Shown here piece by piece: positions 1-9,842 of a stretch of DNA of 64,000 bases. The translations under genes were made by a program, and so were the position numbers. The number at the start of each line of letters is the position of its first letter. The first letter of the stretch is position 1. Location of the stretch: positions 846,001-910,000 of the forward strand of contig JAZGTN010000179.1 in assembly GCA_037783415.1 (NCBI GenBank). Direction: 5' to 3'. The notes beneath the pieces were generated by a model. It saw only the letters and a program-made list of their open reading frames with translations. It was not told where the DNA came from and did not search any database. The stretch is from Leptasterias polaris (taxonomy: Eukaryota; Echinodermata; Asteroidea; Forcipulatida; Asteriidae).

Positions 1-770
1 TTAGGGAAAATTTCATTTTCTGGTGTGTTTTTTTCTGGGGTCGCTAGAAAAAATTCCAAACGGCTGACCTGCCAAAAATTGAAAAGAATTCTGAAGTTAA
101 TAGTTGTCCGGAGACTTACACGATTTTTAGCATTGGTTCCTATGGGAGTTTATTTAGTGGGGAGTCCAAGGCCCGTCTAGTTTGTTTCCTTCCAAGTGAA
201 AACACCTCAACGCCGGTGAAGGTTTCCCTACGTCCGGGCATCAATCTTGAAAAATTTCCCTACCCAAAAAATTAATAAATAAAAATTATATATTAATTGC
301 AACGGAAAAGAAAATTAAATGCTACGCGGCAATTAAACCAACAAATTATGTTGCATTATTCTGATTTGTGTTTTTCGTACAGATGAAAAAAATAAAAAAT
401 ACGGCTTGGGTAAACAATGTAAAAATTACGGGGTGACATGTCATGCTTATAAAGCGCCGCGAGTCCGGTTTCACGGACTGACCGGCTGATATCTAGTTCC
501 CATCATGGTGTGGCGACCGAGTCACAGCATTTCCTTTCCTGTCTTGAGCACCCAACTAAATGCACTCCCACTTGCCCACTTCTCCAGCAGAGTCCACTTG
601 CCAAGTAAAATAGGGCCAACTTTAAAAGCCTAAATTTATCAAGTCTCCCCTGCACTGCGTGGCTCTATATGCATGTGTACAAGTCCAGCCCCAACAATGA
701 AACCGCAGTCACATGCATACAGTCACCAATTATTTTAAAATACTAGAGAGGGTTACGATCATCGCAACTA

Positions 771-1313
771 ATAAGCCATTTGCGAGTTACATTTGAATAA
801 TGTCTGGTACAATGACTTGTTTAGTCACAAGTTACCGCTTAAATTTGAATTCCTCAGACTATCGAGACAGTTGCTATGTCACATGATTAGGGGCAAGCTT
901 TTGCTTAGTTACGTAAGAGACGGTGAACACCCATACACAATTCTGAATGGATGTGTATGACACAATGGTACCAGGGTTTGCTCATCTGGAGGTTGCTATA
1001 CAAAAGCTTGCCCCGAACCATGTTATACCATGCCCGATATGGGGCAGAGGGAGGCCCCCCCAAACTAACCCTAACCCTAACACACTCTTCCCTCTTGTAT
1101 ACAGAAGCACCCCCCCTAAAATTCTCAAAAGAATTCCTGAGATTCCCAGAACACAATGAAGACACAATAGAGGGGGGGCCTCCCTCTGCCCCATATCGAG
1201 CAGCAATTGCAACTGTCTCGATAGTCTGAGGAATTCAAATTTAAGCGGTAACTTGTGACTAAACTAGTCATTGTACCAGACATTATTCAAATTTAACTCG
1301 CAAATGGCTTATT
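771..1313. mobile_element. Foldback (long inverted repeat) element in copy 1, interrupted
   Basis: Left arm 771-905 reads ataagccatttgcgag onward; right arm (1004-1022 plus 1209-1313) is its reverse complement ending caaatggcttatt. The arms are about 110-135 bp with few mismatches. The right arm is split by the insertion at 1024-1208. A degenerate arm end recurs at 53109-53125 in a dynein intron, which supports a mobile family. Confidence 0.75.
1024..1208. mobile_element. MITE-like insertion with 27-bp terminal inverted repeats, copy 1 only
   Basis: Inverted repeats at 1035-1061 and 1172-1198 (core gatatggggcagagggaggc). The region is absent from the equivalent place in copy 2, where gacata stands in its stead. 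It contains a short telomere-like run, ctaaccctaaccctaac, at 1066-1079 or so. Confidence 0.75.
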
Positions 1314-1749
1314 CTGATACAGTGTTTTGGGTTTCTTTTTTTGCAATTGTTTCTTCAATAAAAATTTTTTTGCAGTATTTCATGTAACTTTTATTGCGTA
1401 GTTGCATCAACAAATGACAAAAATGAAAATAATAAACAATAAATAAATAAATAAAATAACCAAAAAAAGCGTCACAGTAAAATCTCATACCTTATATTAT
1501 ATTTAAAAAAAGATTAAAAAGTTACGTTGCTGGTAGTGTCAGGCGTTCACGCGCTGGAGAGGTTTAGATAGCGCACACTACGCCCCTCTTCTGCAGCAAC
1601 GATTAGTTCCCTTATTTTGTGGCAAATTGACCCAGCAGCATATCCTCCCCTGTCTCCCCTGCCTAGCCACTAGGGCCCTGACCACTTTAGGGGAGGAAGC
1701 AAGGCAGATCCCAATCACACTGTTGCCACAGACAGCAAAAGGCCTTGAA

Positions 1750-1853
1750 CCTATATTAGTGCAGACGGCATTCGAACCCGGATCGCGTGGTCCAAGTGTT
1801 GAGACAGTCCCAGCACCTTATCCCACTGCGCTAGTAAGGTGTTGGTACTTTTA
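1750..1853 (-). repeat. tRNA-like Pol III segment (SINE head or tRNA pseudogene), copy 1
   Basis: On the minus strand there is a near-consensus A box (tagcgcagtgg, about 1822-1832) and B box (ggttcgaatgcc, about 1768-1779). Spacing is longer than in a normal tRNA and no full cloverleaf is evident, so a tRNA-derived SINE or pseudogene is more likely than a working tRNA gene. Confidence 0.5.
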
Positions 1854-3094
1854 CCCGTGAGTTTACAATGTATAGCCATACGAGTGCACCCAACCAGACT
1901 GGGAGAAAACAACAGACGGCAACATGTATCTATACTGAATGGAGACTCAAAAATTAACAAAATGAAAAAGGAAGAAGAAATATATAAGCAAATCAATGAA
2001 ATAAACAATTCAATAAATGAAGCAAACCAAAAACAAAAAAGATTAATCTTAAAAGTTGAGACCCCCCCCCAAAAAAAATAAAAAATTAATAAATAAAATA
2101 AAAAATAATAAATAAAAAAAACACCCAATAAACGGTATAATTATTTTGAATTAGAACGTTTTGGGGGTCATGCTATTAATAGATTGCGTAAATATAAGAA
2201 TCTATCACAACCTGGGGGTTCTGTGCTTCAACTTTTGAGGAGACTTGATCAATTTAGGCGTTAAAGTTGGCCCTATTTGACCGGGGAAGTGGAGAAGTGC
2301 TTCACGAAAACTGGCAGCAAGTCGGTTTAGGGAAAATTTCATTTTCTGGTGTGTTTTTTCTGGGGTCGCTAGAATAAATTCCAAACGGCTGACCTGCCAA
2401 AAATTGAAAAGAATTCTGAAGTTAATAGTTGTCCGGAGACTTACACGATTTTTAGCATTGGTTCCTATGGGAGTTTATTTAGTGGGGAGTCCAAGGCCCG
2501 TCTAGTTTGTTTCCTTCCAAGTGAAAACACCTCAACGCCGGTGAAGGTTTCCCTACGTCCGGGCATCAATCTTGAAAAATTTCCCTACCCAAAAAATTAA
2601 TAAATAAAAATTATATATTAATTGCAACGGAAAAGAAAATTAAATGCTACGCGGCAATTAAACCAACAAATTATGTTGCATTATTCTGATTTGTGTTTTT
2701 CGTACAGATGAAAAAAATAAAAAATACGGCTTGGGTAAACAATGTAAAAATTACGGGGTGACATGTCATGCTTATAAAGCGCCGCGAGTCCGGTTTCACG
2801 GACTGACCGGCTGATATCTAGTTCCCATCATGGTGTGGCGACCGAGTCACAGCATTTCCTTTCCTGTCTTGAGCACCCAACTAAATGCACTCCCACTTGC
2901 CCACTTCTCCAGCAGAGTCCACTTGCCAAGTAAAATAGGGCCAACTTTAAAAGCCTAAATTTATCAAGTCTCCCCTGCACTGCGTGGCTCTATATGCATG
3001 TGTACAAGTCCAGCCCCAACAATGAAACCGCAGTCACATGCATACAGTCACCAATTATTTTAAAATACTAGAGAGGGTTACGATCATCGCAACT

Positions 3095-3459
3095 AATAAG
3101 CCATTTGCGAGTTACATTTGAATAATGTCTGGTACAATGACTTGTTTAGTCACAAGTTACCGCTTAAATTTGAATTCCTCAGACTATCGAGACAGTTGCT
3201 ATGTCACATGATTAGGGGCAAGCTTTTGCTTAGTTACGTAAGAGACGGTGAACACCCATACACAATTCTGAATGGATGTGTATGACACAATGGTACCAGG
3301 GTTTGCTCATCTGGAGGTTGCTATACAAAAGCTTGCCCCGAACCATGTGACATAGCAACTGTCTCGATAGTCTGAGGAATTCAAATTTAAGCGGTAACTT
3401 GTGACTAAACTAGTCATTGTACCAGACATTATTCAAATTTAACTCGCAAATGGCTTATT
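3095..3459. mobile_element. Foldback element in copy 2, uninterrupted
   Basis: Same element as at 771-1313 but without the insertion: arms of about 120-135 bp enclose a spacer of about 100 bp containing acgtaagagacggtgaacac. Confidence 0.75.
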
Positions 3460-3895
3460 CTGATACAGTGTTTTGGGTTTCTTTTTTTGCAATTGTTTCT
3501 TCAATAAAATGTTTTTTGCAGTATTTCATGTAACTTTTATTGCGTAGTTGCATCAACAAATGACAAAAATGAAAATAATAAACAATAAATAAATAAATAA
3601 AATAACCAAAAAAAGCGTCACAGTAAAATCTCATACCTTATATTATATTTAAAAAAAGATTAAAAAGTTACGTTGCTGGTAGTGTCAGGCGTTCACGCGC
3701 TGGAGAGGTTTAGATAGCGCACACTACGCCCCTCTTCTGCAGCAACGATTAGTTCCCTTATTTTGTGGCAAATTGACCCAGCAGCATATCCTCCCCTGTC
3801 TCCCCTGCCTAGCCACTAGGGCCCTGACCACTTTAGGGGAGGAAGCAAGGCAGATCCCAATCACACTGTTGCCACAGACAGCAAAAGGCCTTGAA

Positions 3896-3999
3896 CCTAT
3901 ATTAGTGCAGACGGCATTCGAACCCGGATCGCGTGGTCCAAGTGTTGAGACAGTCCCAGCACCTTATCCCACTGCGCTAGTAAGGTGTTGGTACTTTTA
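3896..3999 (-). repeat. tRNA-like Pol III segment, copy 2
   Basis: Duplicate of the segment at 1750-1853 with the same A and B boxes. Confidence 0.5.
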
Positions 4000-4400
4000 C
4001 CCGTGAGTTTACAATGTATAGCCATACGAGTGCACCCAACCAGACTGGGAGAAAACAACAGACGGCAACATGTATCTATACTGAATGGAGACTCAAAAAT
4101 TAACAAAATGAAAAAGGAAGAAGAAATATATAAGCAAATCAATGAAATAAACAATTCAATAAATGAAGCAAACCAAAAACAAAAAAGATTAATCTTAAAA
4201 GTTGAGACCCCCCCCCAAAAAAAAATAATAAAAAAATAAAATAAAAAATAATAAATAAAAAAAACACCCAATAAACGGTATAATTATTTTGAATTAGAAC
4301 GTTTTGGGGGTCATGCTATTAATAGATTGCGTAAATATAAGAATCTATCACAACCTGGGGGTTCTGTGCTTCAGGCCATTACAATTTTGGGCGAAGACTA

Positions 4401-4531
4401 TGTAATGTATTCATACATATGTTAATGAGCTGAGGTTGAGCATGCGTACTGCATAGCTTATAATAAAGCACTCATGATACTGGCAAGTACTGTCACACAT
4501 GTTCGTTCATTTAGTTGTCCAGAATATCACA
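4401..4531 (+). repeat. 5' LTR
   Basis: 131 bp, TG...CA ends, identical to the 3' LTR. Contains cttataataaagcac, which offers a TATA-like stretch and an AATAAA polyadenylation signal. Confidence 0.95.
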
Positions 4532-4532
4532 A

Positions 4533-4550
4533 ATTGGCGACGAGGATGGG
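4533..4550 (+). other. Primer-binding site of the retrotransposon
   Basis: tggcgacgaggatggg lies two bases after the 5' LTR. It begins with TGG, the complement of a tRNA CCA end. The implied tRNA 3' end (...cctcgtcgcca) would suit a tRNA-Ser, as reported for mag, but I cannot check it here. Confidence 0.7.
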
Positions 4551-4820
4551 ATCTCAGACTGTATTTTTTCTTGTCGAGATCACCGTTAGCATTTATAGAC
4601 TTCGTACAAGTAAGTTTTAGGTGGAGTTGTTACACCAAAACAGACATTTGCGAGAGTTTTATTGAGCGTACTAACTTCAGCTCACCGACGAAAGTTCAGC
4701 ACATGTGTACATAGAACACAGTGACAACCAGCGTACGCACCGTTGTTAGACGACGACTGGAGAACTTTTATGATAGTCGGGTAGTGCACGGGTCAAGGGT
4801 CACGTAAGCACCGGGACAAA

Positions 4821-5034
4821 ATGGCGGCGTCCACGGGCTACATCGGAAAGCTTGGCACTTATGACAAATCTAAGGAGCCGTTTAGCTCTTACATGGAGAG
4901 AGCTGACATGTTCTTCATGGCTAACAACATAACAGAGACCAGCGGTGAAGGAGAGGCAGTGATTGCCGCAAATGAAGCCGTTCGAGAACGCATGAAAGCG
5001 ATTCTGCTCACGGAGGTCGGTCCGGAACCCGGAA
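4821..5034 (+). pseudogene. gag: Gag N-terminal part (first frame, broken from the rest)
   Basis: ATG at 4821 in a good context (aaaatggcg) opens MAASTGYIGKLGTYDKSKEP, a Mag-type Gag start. Gag-like sequence in this frame runs to about 5025 (RMKAILLTEVGPE); the open frame continues without similarity to 5150. Similarity resumes in the next frame at YGTLVNLLAPKK. The break is in the capsid, not at the Gag-Pol border, so it looks like an indel rather than programmed frameshifting. Confidence 0.8.
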
Positions 5035-8000
5035 GTGTACGGCACACTTGTAAATCTCCTCGCTCCCAAGAAGGCAAAGGATGTGCTCTTCAAGGACATT
5101 TTGAAAAAGTTGGGACACCATTTCAATCCAACACCTCTGGAAATCGCTGAAAGCTACAAATTCGGCACCAGAAACCAGAAACAGAATGAGAAAGTCAGTG
5201 AGTACATGTACATTGTTGCATTGAAAAACTTAACGTTGCACTGTAACTTTGGAACTTTTCTTGATCGAGCTTTACGAGACAGATTTGTTTGTGGGTTAGT
5301 GGATGAGAGAATTCAATCAAAGCTTTTGAATACTACAGATCTCACATTTGAGAGAGCATGTAAGATAGCTACTACAATGGAGATGGCATCAAAGAATGCT
5401 CGTGAGTTTCGTCCACCACAAACTGTTGCAGCTGTCCATAGTCACAAAGCAGCGCCTATGGCCAGAACAAAAGGCACTAAACAGAAACCAAAGTCAAATG
5501 GGGAGACTAGTTCAGCCAGTTGTTATCGCTGCAATGGTAGTCACTCATCAAACTCGTGTACCTTCAAAACAGCAAAGTGCTATAACTGTCAAAAGAAAGG
5601 TCACATCGCTTCAGCATGTCGTGCTAAATCTAAAACAGGAAATAGACAACCTGTGGGAAACAAGCGTCAATTCCGACAGAAAAGAGTTCACAACTTGGAG
5701 GTGGACCCAGATAGAGATGAACTTGGCTTGTACACCATTTATGCAACCAACATTGACAAACCTACAACTAGCCAAGGCAAGGACTTTAAAACCCAAATTC
5801 TGGTTAACGGTCAGTCAATTGAGATGCGCATTGACACTGCAGCAGACTGTTCCGTCATGAGCAAAGACATGTACGAAACCAAGTTTGGACAGATACCATT
5901 GTCTGCGAGTAAGGTTCAGCTTAAAACCTACTCGGGTGAAGTCTTGGAGACATGTGGACAAATGGACTGTAAAGTTCAATACAAGGGTCAGTCTGTAACA
6001 CTGCCCATCATCGTAGCTGGCTATTGCAACAAACCAACTCTCCTTGGCAAGGATTGGCTGCGTAGACTGAAGCTAGACTGGAAAAACATTTTCAGTGTTG
6101 ATTCATCAGAGTCATGCCTTAACAATCTGCTAGATAGATATGCAGATATGTTTGCCGACAGTTACACAGGCATCACAGGATACACTGCACACATTCGACT
6201 AAGACAGGAAGTAAAACCAGTGTACTGTAGACCGAGACCTGTACCATACGCACTAAAGCAACAAGTAGAGGAAGAACTGGAGAAGTTTGAGAAAAATGGG
6301 GTGCTAGTGAAGACAACACAGAGCGATTGGGCAACACCAGTAGTAGTTGTGCCCAAGGCTGACAAAACTGTTAGACTCTGTGGTGACTACAAGGTCACTA
6401 TCAATCAAGCGGTTGACGATGAACAATACCCGTTGCCAACCTCGCAAGATCTGTATGCAGAACTTAGCGGATCAAGAGTCTTCACAAAGTTGGATTTGTC
6501 ACACGCATACGCCCAACTCAATGTTGACAAGGAAAGTCAACCTTTCTTGACAATCAACACACACAAGGGTTTATATTCATATACAAAGTTGCCCTATGGT
6601 GTGAAGTCATCCCCAAAGATCTTCCAGTCTGTCATGGATAAAATGTTGCAAGGCATACCACATATTGTGTGCAACCAGGATGACCTACTAATATCCACGG
6701 TAGGCATAAAGGAACACATGGAAATCCTTGGACAGGTTTTCGCACGACTCGAGAGTCACAATGTCAAACTGCGACAAAGTAAATGTGCATTTGCGCAGTC
6801 TGAAGTGGTATACCTTGGACTCATAGACGCCAACGGACTTCGCCCAGTGAAGGCAAAAATAGAGGCCGTCGTAAATGCTCCAGAGCCTAAAAACGTGTCA
6901 GAGCTAAGATCATTCCTTGGAATGGTGCAGTTCTATGCACGATTCCTTCCAGATCTTGCAACTGTGCTACAGCCACTTCATATCGTGCTACAGAAAGACA
7001 CGACTTGGATGTGGGGAAAGGAACAACAACGTGCATATGATACTTGCAAGAAGAACTTGACAAGTGATAAACTCCTTGTTCACTATGACACGACACGTGA
7101 ATTGAAACTTGCTTGTGATGCTTCAAGCTATGGTGTAGGTGCAGTGATCTGCCACGTCATGGATGACGGACAGGAAAAGCCTATTGCTTTTGCATCTCGC
7201 ACGCTATCATCGAGTGAACGCAATTATGCACAGATAGAAAAGGAAGCACTCAGCATCATCTTTGGAGTCAAGAAGTTCCATCAATTCCTTTTGGGAAGAC
7301 CATTCACTCTAGTGACTGATCATAAGCCACTACTAACAATACTTGGTCCCAAGTCATCGATACCTACCACGGCTGCATCGAGAATGCAACGATGGGCAAT
7401 TCTGTTGTCCATGTATGACTATAAAGTTGAGTATCGAAGCTCCAAGTGCAACGCAGTAGCAGATGCGTTGTCTCGATTGCCCTATGAGAACTCGGATGTA
7501 GGAAGTGAGAACTCAATCTACACTTTGGATGTTGTAGATGAAGACTTTCCTGTAACTGCAGCAGAGATTGCAGCAGAAACCAGGAAGGACAGTGTACTTA
7601 AGATTGTTTATGAACAAACATTGAACGGTTGGACTGATGTAGATAGTGGATTGAGCACAGAGTTTAAGCCTTTCCATAATAGACGCCATGAGCTGTCATG
7701 TGAGCAGGGATGCATTAAGTGGGGTTATAGAGTGGTAATACCTGAGTCATTGCGAAACAAAATCATGTCTGAACTTCACGCCGAACATCCAGGCATAGTG
7801 AGTATGAAGTCAATCGCTAGAAGTTTTGTGTACTGGCCTGGTATTGACAGTGAAATTGAATCACTGGTAAGCAAATGCAGCGTATGCCAAGATTGCCGAA
7901 ATAAACCACCAAAAACACCTCTGCAACCCTGGTCATGGCCAAGCAGACCTTTTCATGTAGATTTTTGTGAAAAGGGTAACGATCACTTTCTTGTACTGAT

Positions 8001-8907
8001 AGATAGTCATTCTAAATGGATTGAGGTCAAGTACATGGGGTCAAGTACCACTACTGAGCGTACTGTAGATGAGTTGAGATCAATATTTGCATGCCATGGT
8101 TTACCTGAAGAACTTGTTTCTGACAATGGGCCTCAGTTTCGTTCAGAATTGTTTAAAGAGTTCATGAACCTGAACGGTGTAAAACACACACTTGTTCCAC
8201 CGTACCATCCAGCCTCAAACGGAGCAGCTGAAAGATCTGTTAGAATTGTCAAAGAAGCCCTTAAGAAACAGGTTTTGCAGGGTAGTTCAAAGCTCAGCAT
8301 GAAACATCGTTTGGCAAGTTTCTTGCTGAAATATAGGACTACACCACACACAACAACGGGTTACACACCTGCAGAGTTGTTGATGAAGAGAAGGCTCAGA
8401 ACACGCCTAAGTCTGGTTCAACCCAATTTGGTATCAAGGGTTGAAAAACAACAGTTACGTCAAAAGCGACAATTTGACTCCAACAAAAAAAAGAGGAGTT
8501 TCGAACCAGATGAGCAAGTTCGTGTTCTCAGTCCTCCCAACAAGTCAAGTCAAAACAAATGGGATGTTGGGAAAATAGTTGAAGTGTGTGGAACTAAAAG
8601 ATACTTAGTCAAACTAGGGGACAAAATCAGAAGTGTTCATGTTGACCAGATGATTCCAGCCAAAGATAAACCCAAGCCTGAACATGAATACCTATCTCCT
8701 GAGTTTTTGGGTGAAAGTGAGTTGGAAACGACCACAGTGGTTGAATCACAAAATTCAGCTAGTACAGATAAAGAAGCAGACTCCTCTAGTCAAAGTGAGG
8801 GTACTAAAACAGTGTTAAACAAACCTTCAGTGGAGTCAGCATCTAAACCGGTTATGATCAGAAGATCAGAGAGGATCCGAAAACCACCAGTTAAGTTAGA
8901 CTTGTAG
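5035..8907 (+). CDS. pol: Gag-Pol polyprotein, Mag-clade retrotransposon (5' end lost to frame shift)
   Basis: Open for 1,290 codons; the first in-frame start codon is only a GTG at 5035, so this is not the native start. Residues counted from there: rest of Gag capsid 1-150; zinc knuckles at 163 (CX2CX3HX4C) and 182 (CX2CX4HX4C); aspartic protease DTAAD at about 267; reverse transcriptase about 370-600 with LDLSHAY and the catalytic pair at 549-550; RNase H beginning DASSYGVGAV at 695; integrase zinc finger at 915 and 918 with CSVCQ; catalytic D976, D1030 and E1066 (D,D35E); a GPY/F-like tail (KWDVGKIVEV). Gag and Pol share one frame after the break. The reverse transcriptase motif reads NQDD rather than the usual YxDD or FxDD. 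Confidence 0.93.
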   Translation: MYGTLVNLLAPKKAKDVLFKDILKKLGHHFNPTPLEIAESYKFGTRNQKQNEKVSEYMYIVALKNLTLHCNFGTFLDRALRDRFVCGLVDERIQSKLLNTTDLTFERACKIATTMEMASKNAREFRPPQTVAAVHSHKAAPMARTKGTKQKPKSNGETSSASCYRCNGSHSSNSCTFKTAKCYNCQKKGHIASACRAKSKTGNRQPVGNKRQFRQKRVHNLEVDPDRDELGLYTIYATNIDKPTTSQGKDFKTQILVNGQSIEMRIDTAADCSVMSKDMYETKFGQIPLSASKVQLKTYSGEVLETCGQMDCKVQYKGQSVTLPIIVAGYCNKPTLLGKDWLRRLKLDWKNIFSVDSSESCLNNLLDRYADMFADSYTGITGYTAHIRLRQEVKPVYCRPRPVPYALKQQVEEELEKFEKNGVLVKTTQSDWATPVVVVPKADKTVRLCGDYKVTINQAVDDEQYPLPTSQDLYAELSGSRVFTKLDLSHAYAQLNVDKESQPFLTINTHKGLYSYTKLPYGVKSSPKIFQSVMDKMLQGIPHIVCNQDDLLISTVGIKEHMEILGQVFARLESHNVKLRQSKCAFAQSEVVYLGLIDANGLRPVKAKIEAVVNAPEPKNVSELRSFLGMVQFYARFLPDLATVLQPLHIVLQKDTTWMWGKEQQRAYDTCKKNLTSDKLLVHYDTTRELKLACDASSYGVGAVICHVMDDGQEKPIAFASRTLSSSERNYAQIEKEALSIIFGVKKFHQFLLGRPFTLVTDHKPLLTILGPKSSIPTTAASRMQRWAILLSMYDYKVEYRSSKCNAVADALSRLPYENSDVGSENSIYTLDVVDEDFPVTAAEIAAETRKDSVLKIVYEQTLNGWTDVDSGLSTEFKPFHNRRHELSCEQGCIKWGYRVVIPESLRNKIMSELHAEHPGIVSMKSIARSFVYWPGIDSEIESLVSKCSVCQDCRNKPPKTPLQPWSWPSRPFHVDFCEKGNDHFLVLIDSHSKWIEVKYMGSSTTTERTVDELRSIFACHGLPEELVSDNGPQFRSELFKEFMNLNGVKHTLVPPYHPASNGAAERSVRIVKEALKKQVLQGSSKLSMKHRLASFLLKYRTTPHTTTGYTPAELLMKRRLRTRLSLVQPNLVSRVEKQQLRQKRQFDSNKKKRSFEPDEQVRVLSPPNKSSQNKWDVGKIVEVCGTKRYLVKLGDKIRSVHVDQMIPAKDKPKPEHEYLSPEFLGESELETTTVVESQNSASTDKEADSSSQSEGTKTVLNKPSVESASKPVMIRRSERIRKPPVKLDL

Positions 8908-9151
8908 TTAAAACAAAACAAAAAGCCAGTTCGAACATTTTCAAAAGAAACAGTTTTATTTCACAAATCATCACCAAAGTAAATAAGGAGTGTGGATTAT
9001 AGCAAAGTCTAATAAGTTTGATTGATAATTTACTATTTCATTCTGCCACATGTTATGCCACACAAGAGTATGTTTATCTTCTGGATACTTAATATTTGTT
9101 TTATTCAAGTACACCAAAGATAATGTGCAACTAAATCATTGGGTTTAATAC

Positions 9152-9168
9152 TTAAAAGGGGAGAGCAG
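9152..9168 (+). other. Polypurine tract of the retrotransposon
   Basis: aaaaggggagagcag immediately upstream of the 3' LTR; the usual primer for plus-strand synthesis. Confidence 0.8.
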
Positions 9169-9299
9169 TGTAATGTATTCATACATATGTTAATGAGCTG
9201 AGGTTGAGCATGCGTACTGCATAGCTTATAATAAAGCACTCATGATACTGGCAAGTACTGTCACACATGTTCGTTCATTTAGTTGTCCAGAATATCACA
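9169..9299 (+). repeat. 3' LTR
   Basis: 131 bp, identical to the 5' LTR, followed by the gacta target-site duplication. Confidence 0.95.
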
Positions 9300-9304
9300 G
9301 ACTA

Positions 9305-9842
9305 AAATGAAGAAAGAAAGTCACAATGTTTGTATAACATTGGATTAACTGCCCCCTCCCCCAACCTGGTAATTTAACCTCATATCAGATGTGTGATGGT
9401 TAGCTTTGACTAGTAACATATTTGTTGGTTAGGGAGCAAAAAGGTTACCCCTGGGTGAAAAGAAGCATCTACTTCAATCTGCTTACCTGCAGAGCAAATA
9501 CTACATTTGCATTGTTCCCTACAGGGGTGAAAAGAAGCAATTATAGTAAAGTATCTTGCTCAAGGACACAAAAGTCGGGCATGTACTATAGGTGCTATAG
9601 AACATTTCCTTGGACACACTCCCTCAGAACTGTCTGCTGGACTGCATCATTGTGCCAAAGTACGGGAGAAATCCTACACGCGCTAGTATTTCGAGCGTTG
9701 CAGTGGAGCGTTTGGGCTCCCCAATGGAACGGTCCGCGCACTGGAAAACTGATTCAATTCAATTAGAACGTCCCTACCATTCCGACTTTTGGGTCACTCG
9801 CTTTATTACGTTCCTGTCTCTCTGCATGTGCTTTTTCCTCAG
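9305..9842. other. Non-coding stretch between retrotransposon and first dynein exon
   Basis: No exon recognised. Around 9500-9580 it carries a fragment of the tRNA-SINE body (aattatagtaaagtatcttgctcaaggacac). Whether it is dynein intron or intergenic DNA cannot be told, because the upstream dynein exons are outside the window. Confidence 0.5.

Larger units (their letters stand above)
1..2326. repeat. Tandem duplication of about 2.3 kb, copy 1
   Basis: Positions 1-2230 are repeated at 2327-4373 in the same orientation with only a few mismatches and poly-T/poly-A length changes, plus one large insertion (1024-1208) found only here. Positions 2231-2326 (ending ctggcagcaagtcgg) are not in copy 2. 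They are instead an imperfect inverted match to about 560-650 of the same copy, centred on cttgatcaatttaggcg and its complement, so the unit may itself be an inverted-repeat element. No coding sequence is recognised. Confidence 0.93.
2327..4373. repeat. Tandem duplication, copy 2 (truncated)
   Basis: Starts at tttaggg in register with position 1 and ends at gtgcttca, matching 2230. It lacks the insertion at 1024-1208 and the inverted tail. The LTR retrotransposon begins 27 bp further on. Confidence 0.93.
4401..9299 (+). mobile_element. Complete Ty3/Gypsy LTR retrotransposon, Mag clade
   Basis: Two 131-bp LTRs (4401-4531 and 9169-9299), read base by base, are identical and start TG and end CA. 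The 5-bp sequence gacta directly flanks both sides (4396-4400, 9300-9304) as a target-site duplication. Internal parts in order: primer-binding site, Gag with zinc knuckles, protease, reverse transcriptase, RNase H, integrase, polypurine tract. Very short LTRs, two zinc knuckles and no chromodomain fit the Mag clade known from sea urchin SURL elements; the clade call is inference. No env-like frame was seen. Identical LTRs mean a recent insertion. Confidence 0.95.

Noticed and set aside
1627..1860. 77-codon ORF repeated identically at 3773-4006
   Set aside because: Identity comes from the DNA duplication, and the ORF overlaps the tRNA-like segment on the other strand. No protein features.
1751..2128. 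Hydrophobic minus-strand ORF, repeated at 3897-4271
   Set aside because: Phe/Tyr/Leu-rich sequence is the translation of A- and T-rich low-complexity DNA, not a membrane protein.
5020..5150. Programmed ribosomal frameshift between Gag and Pol
   Set aside because: The break lies within Gag capsid, far upstream of the zinc knuckles, and the true Gag-Pol junction is in one continuous frame.
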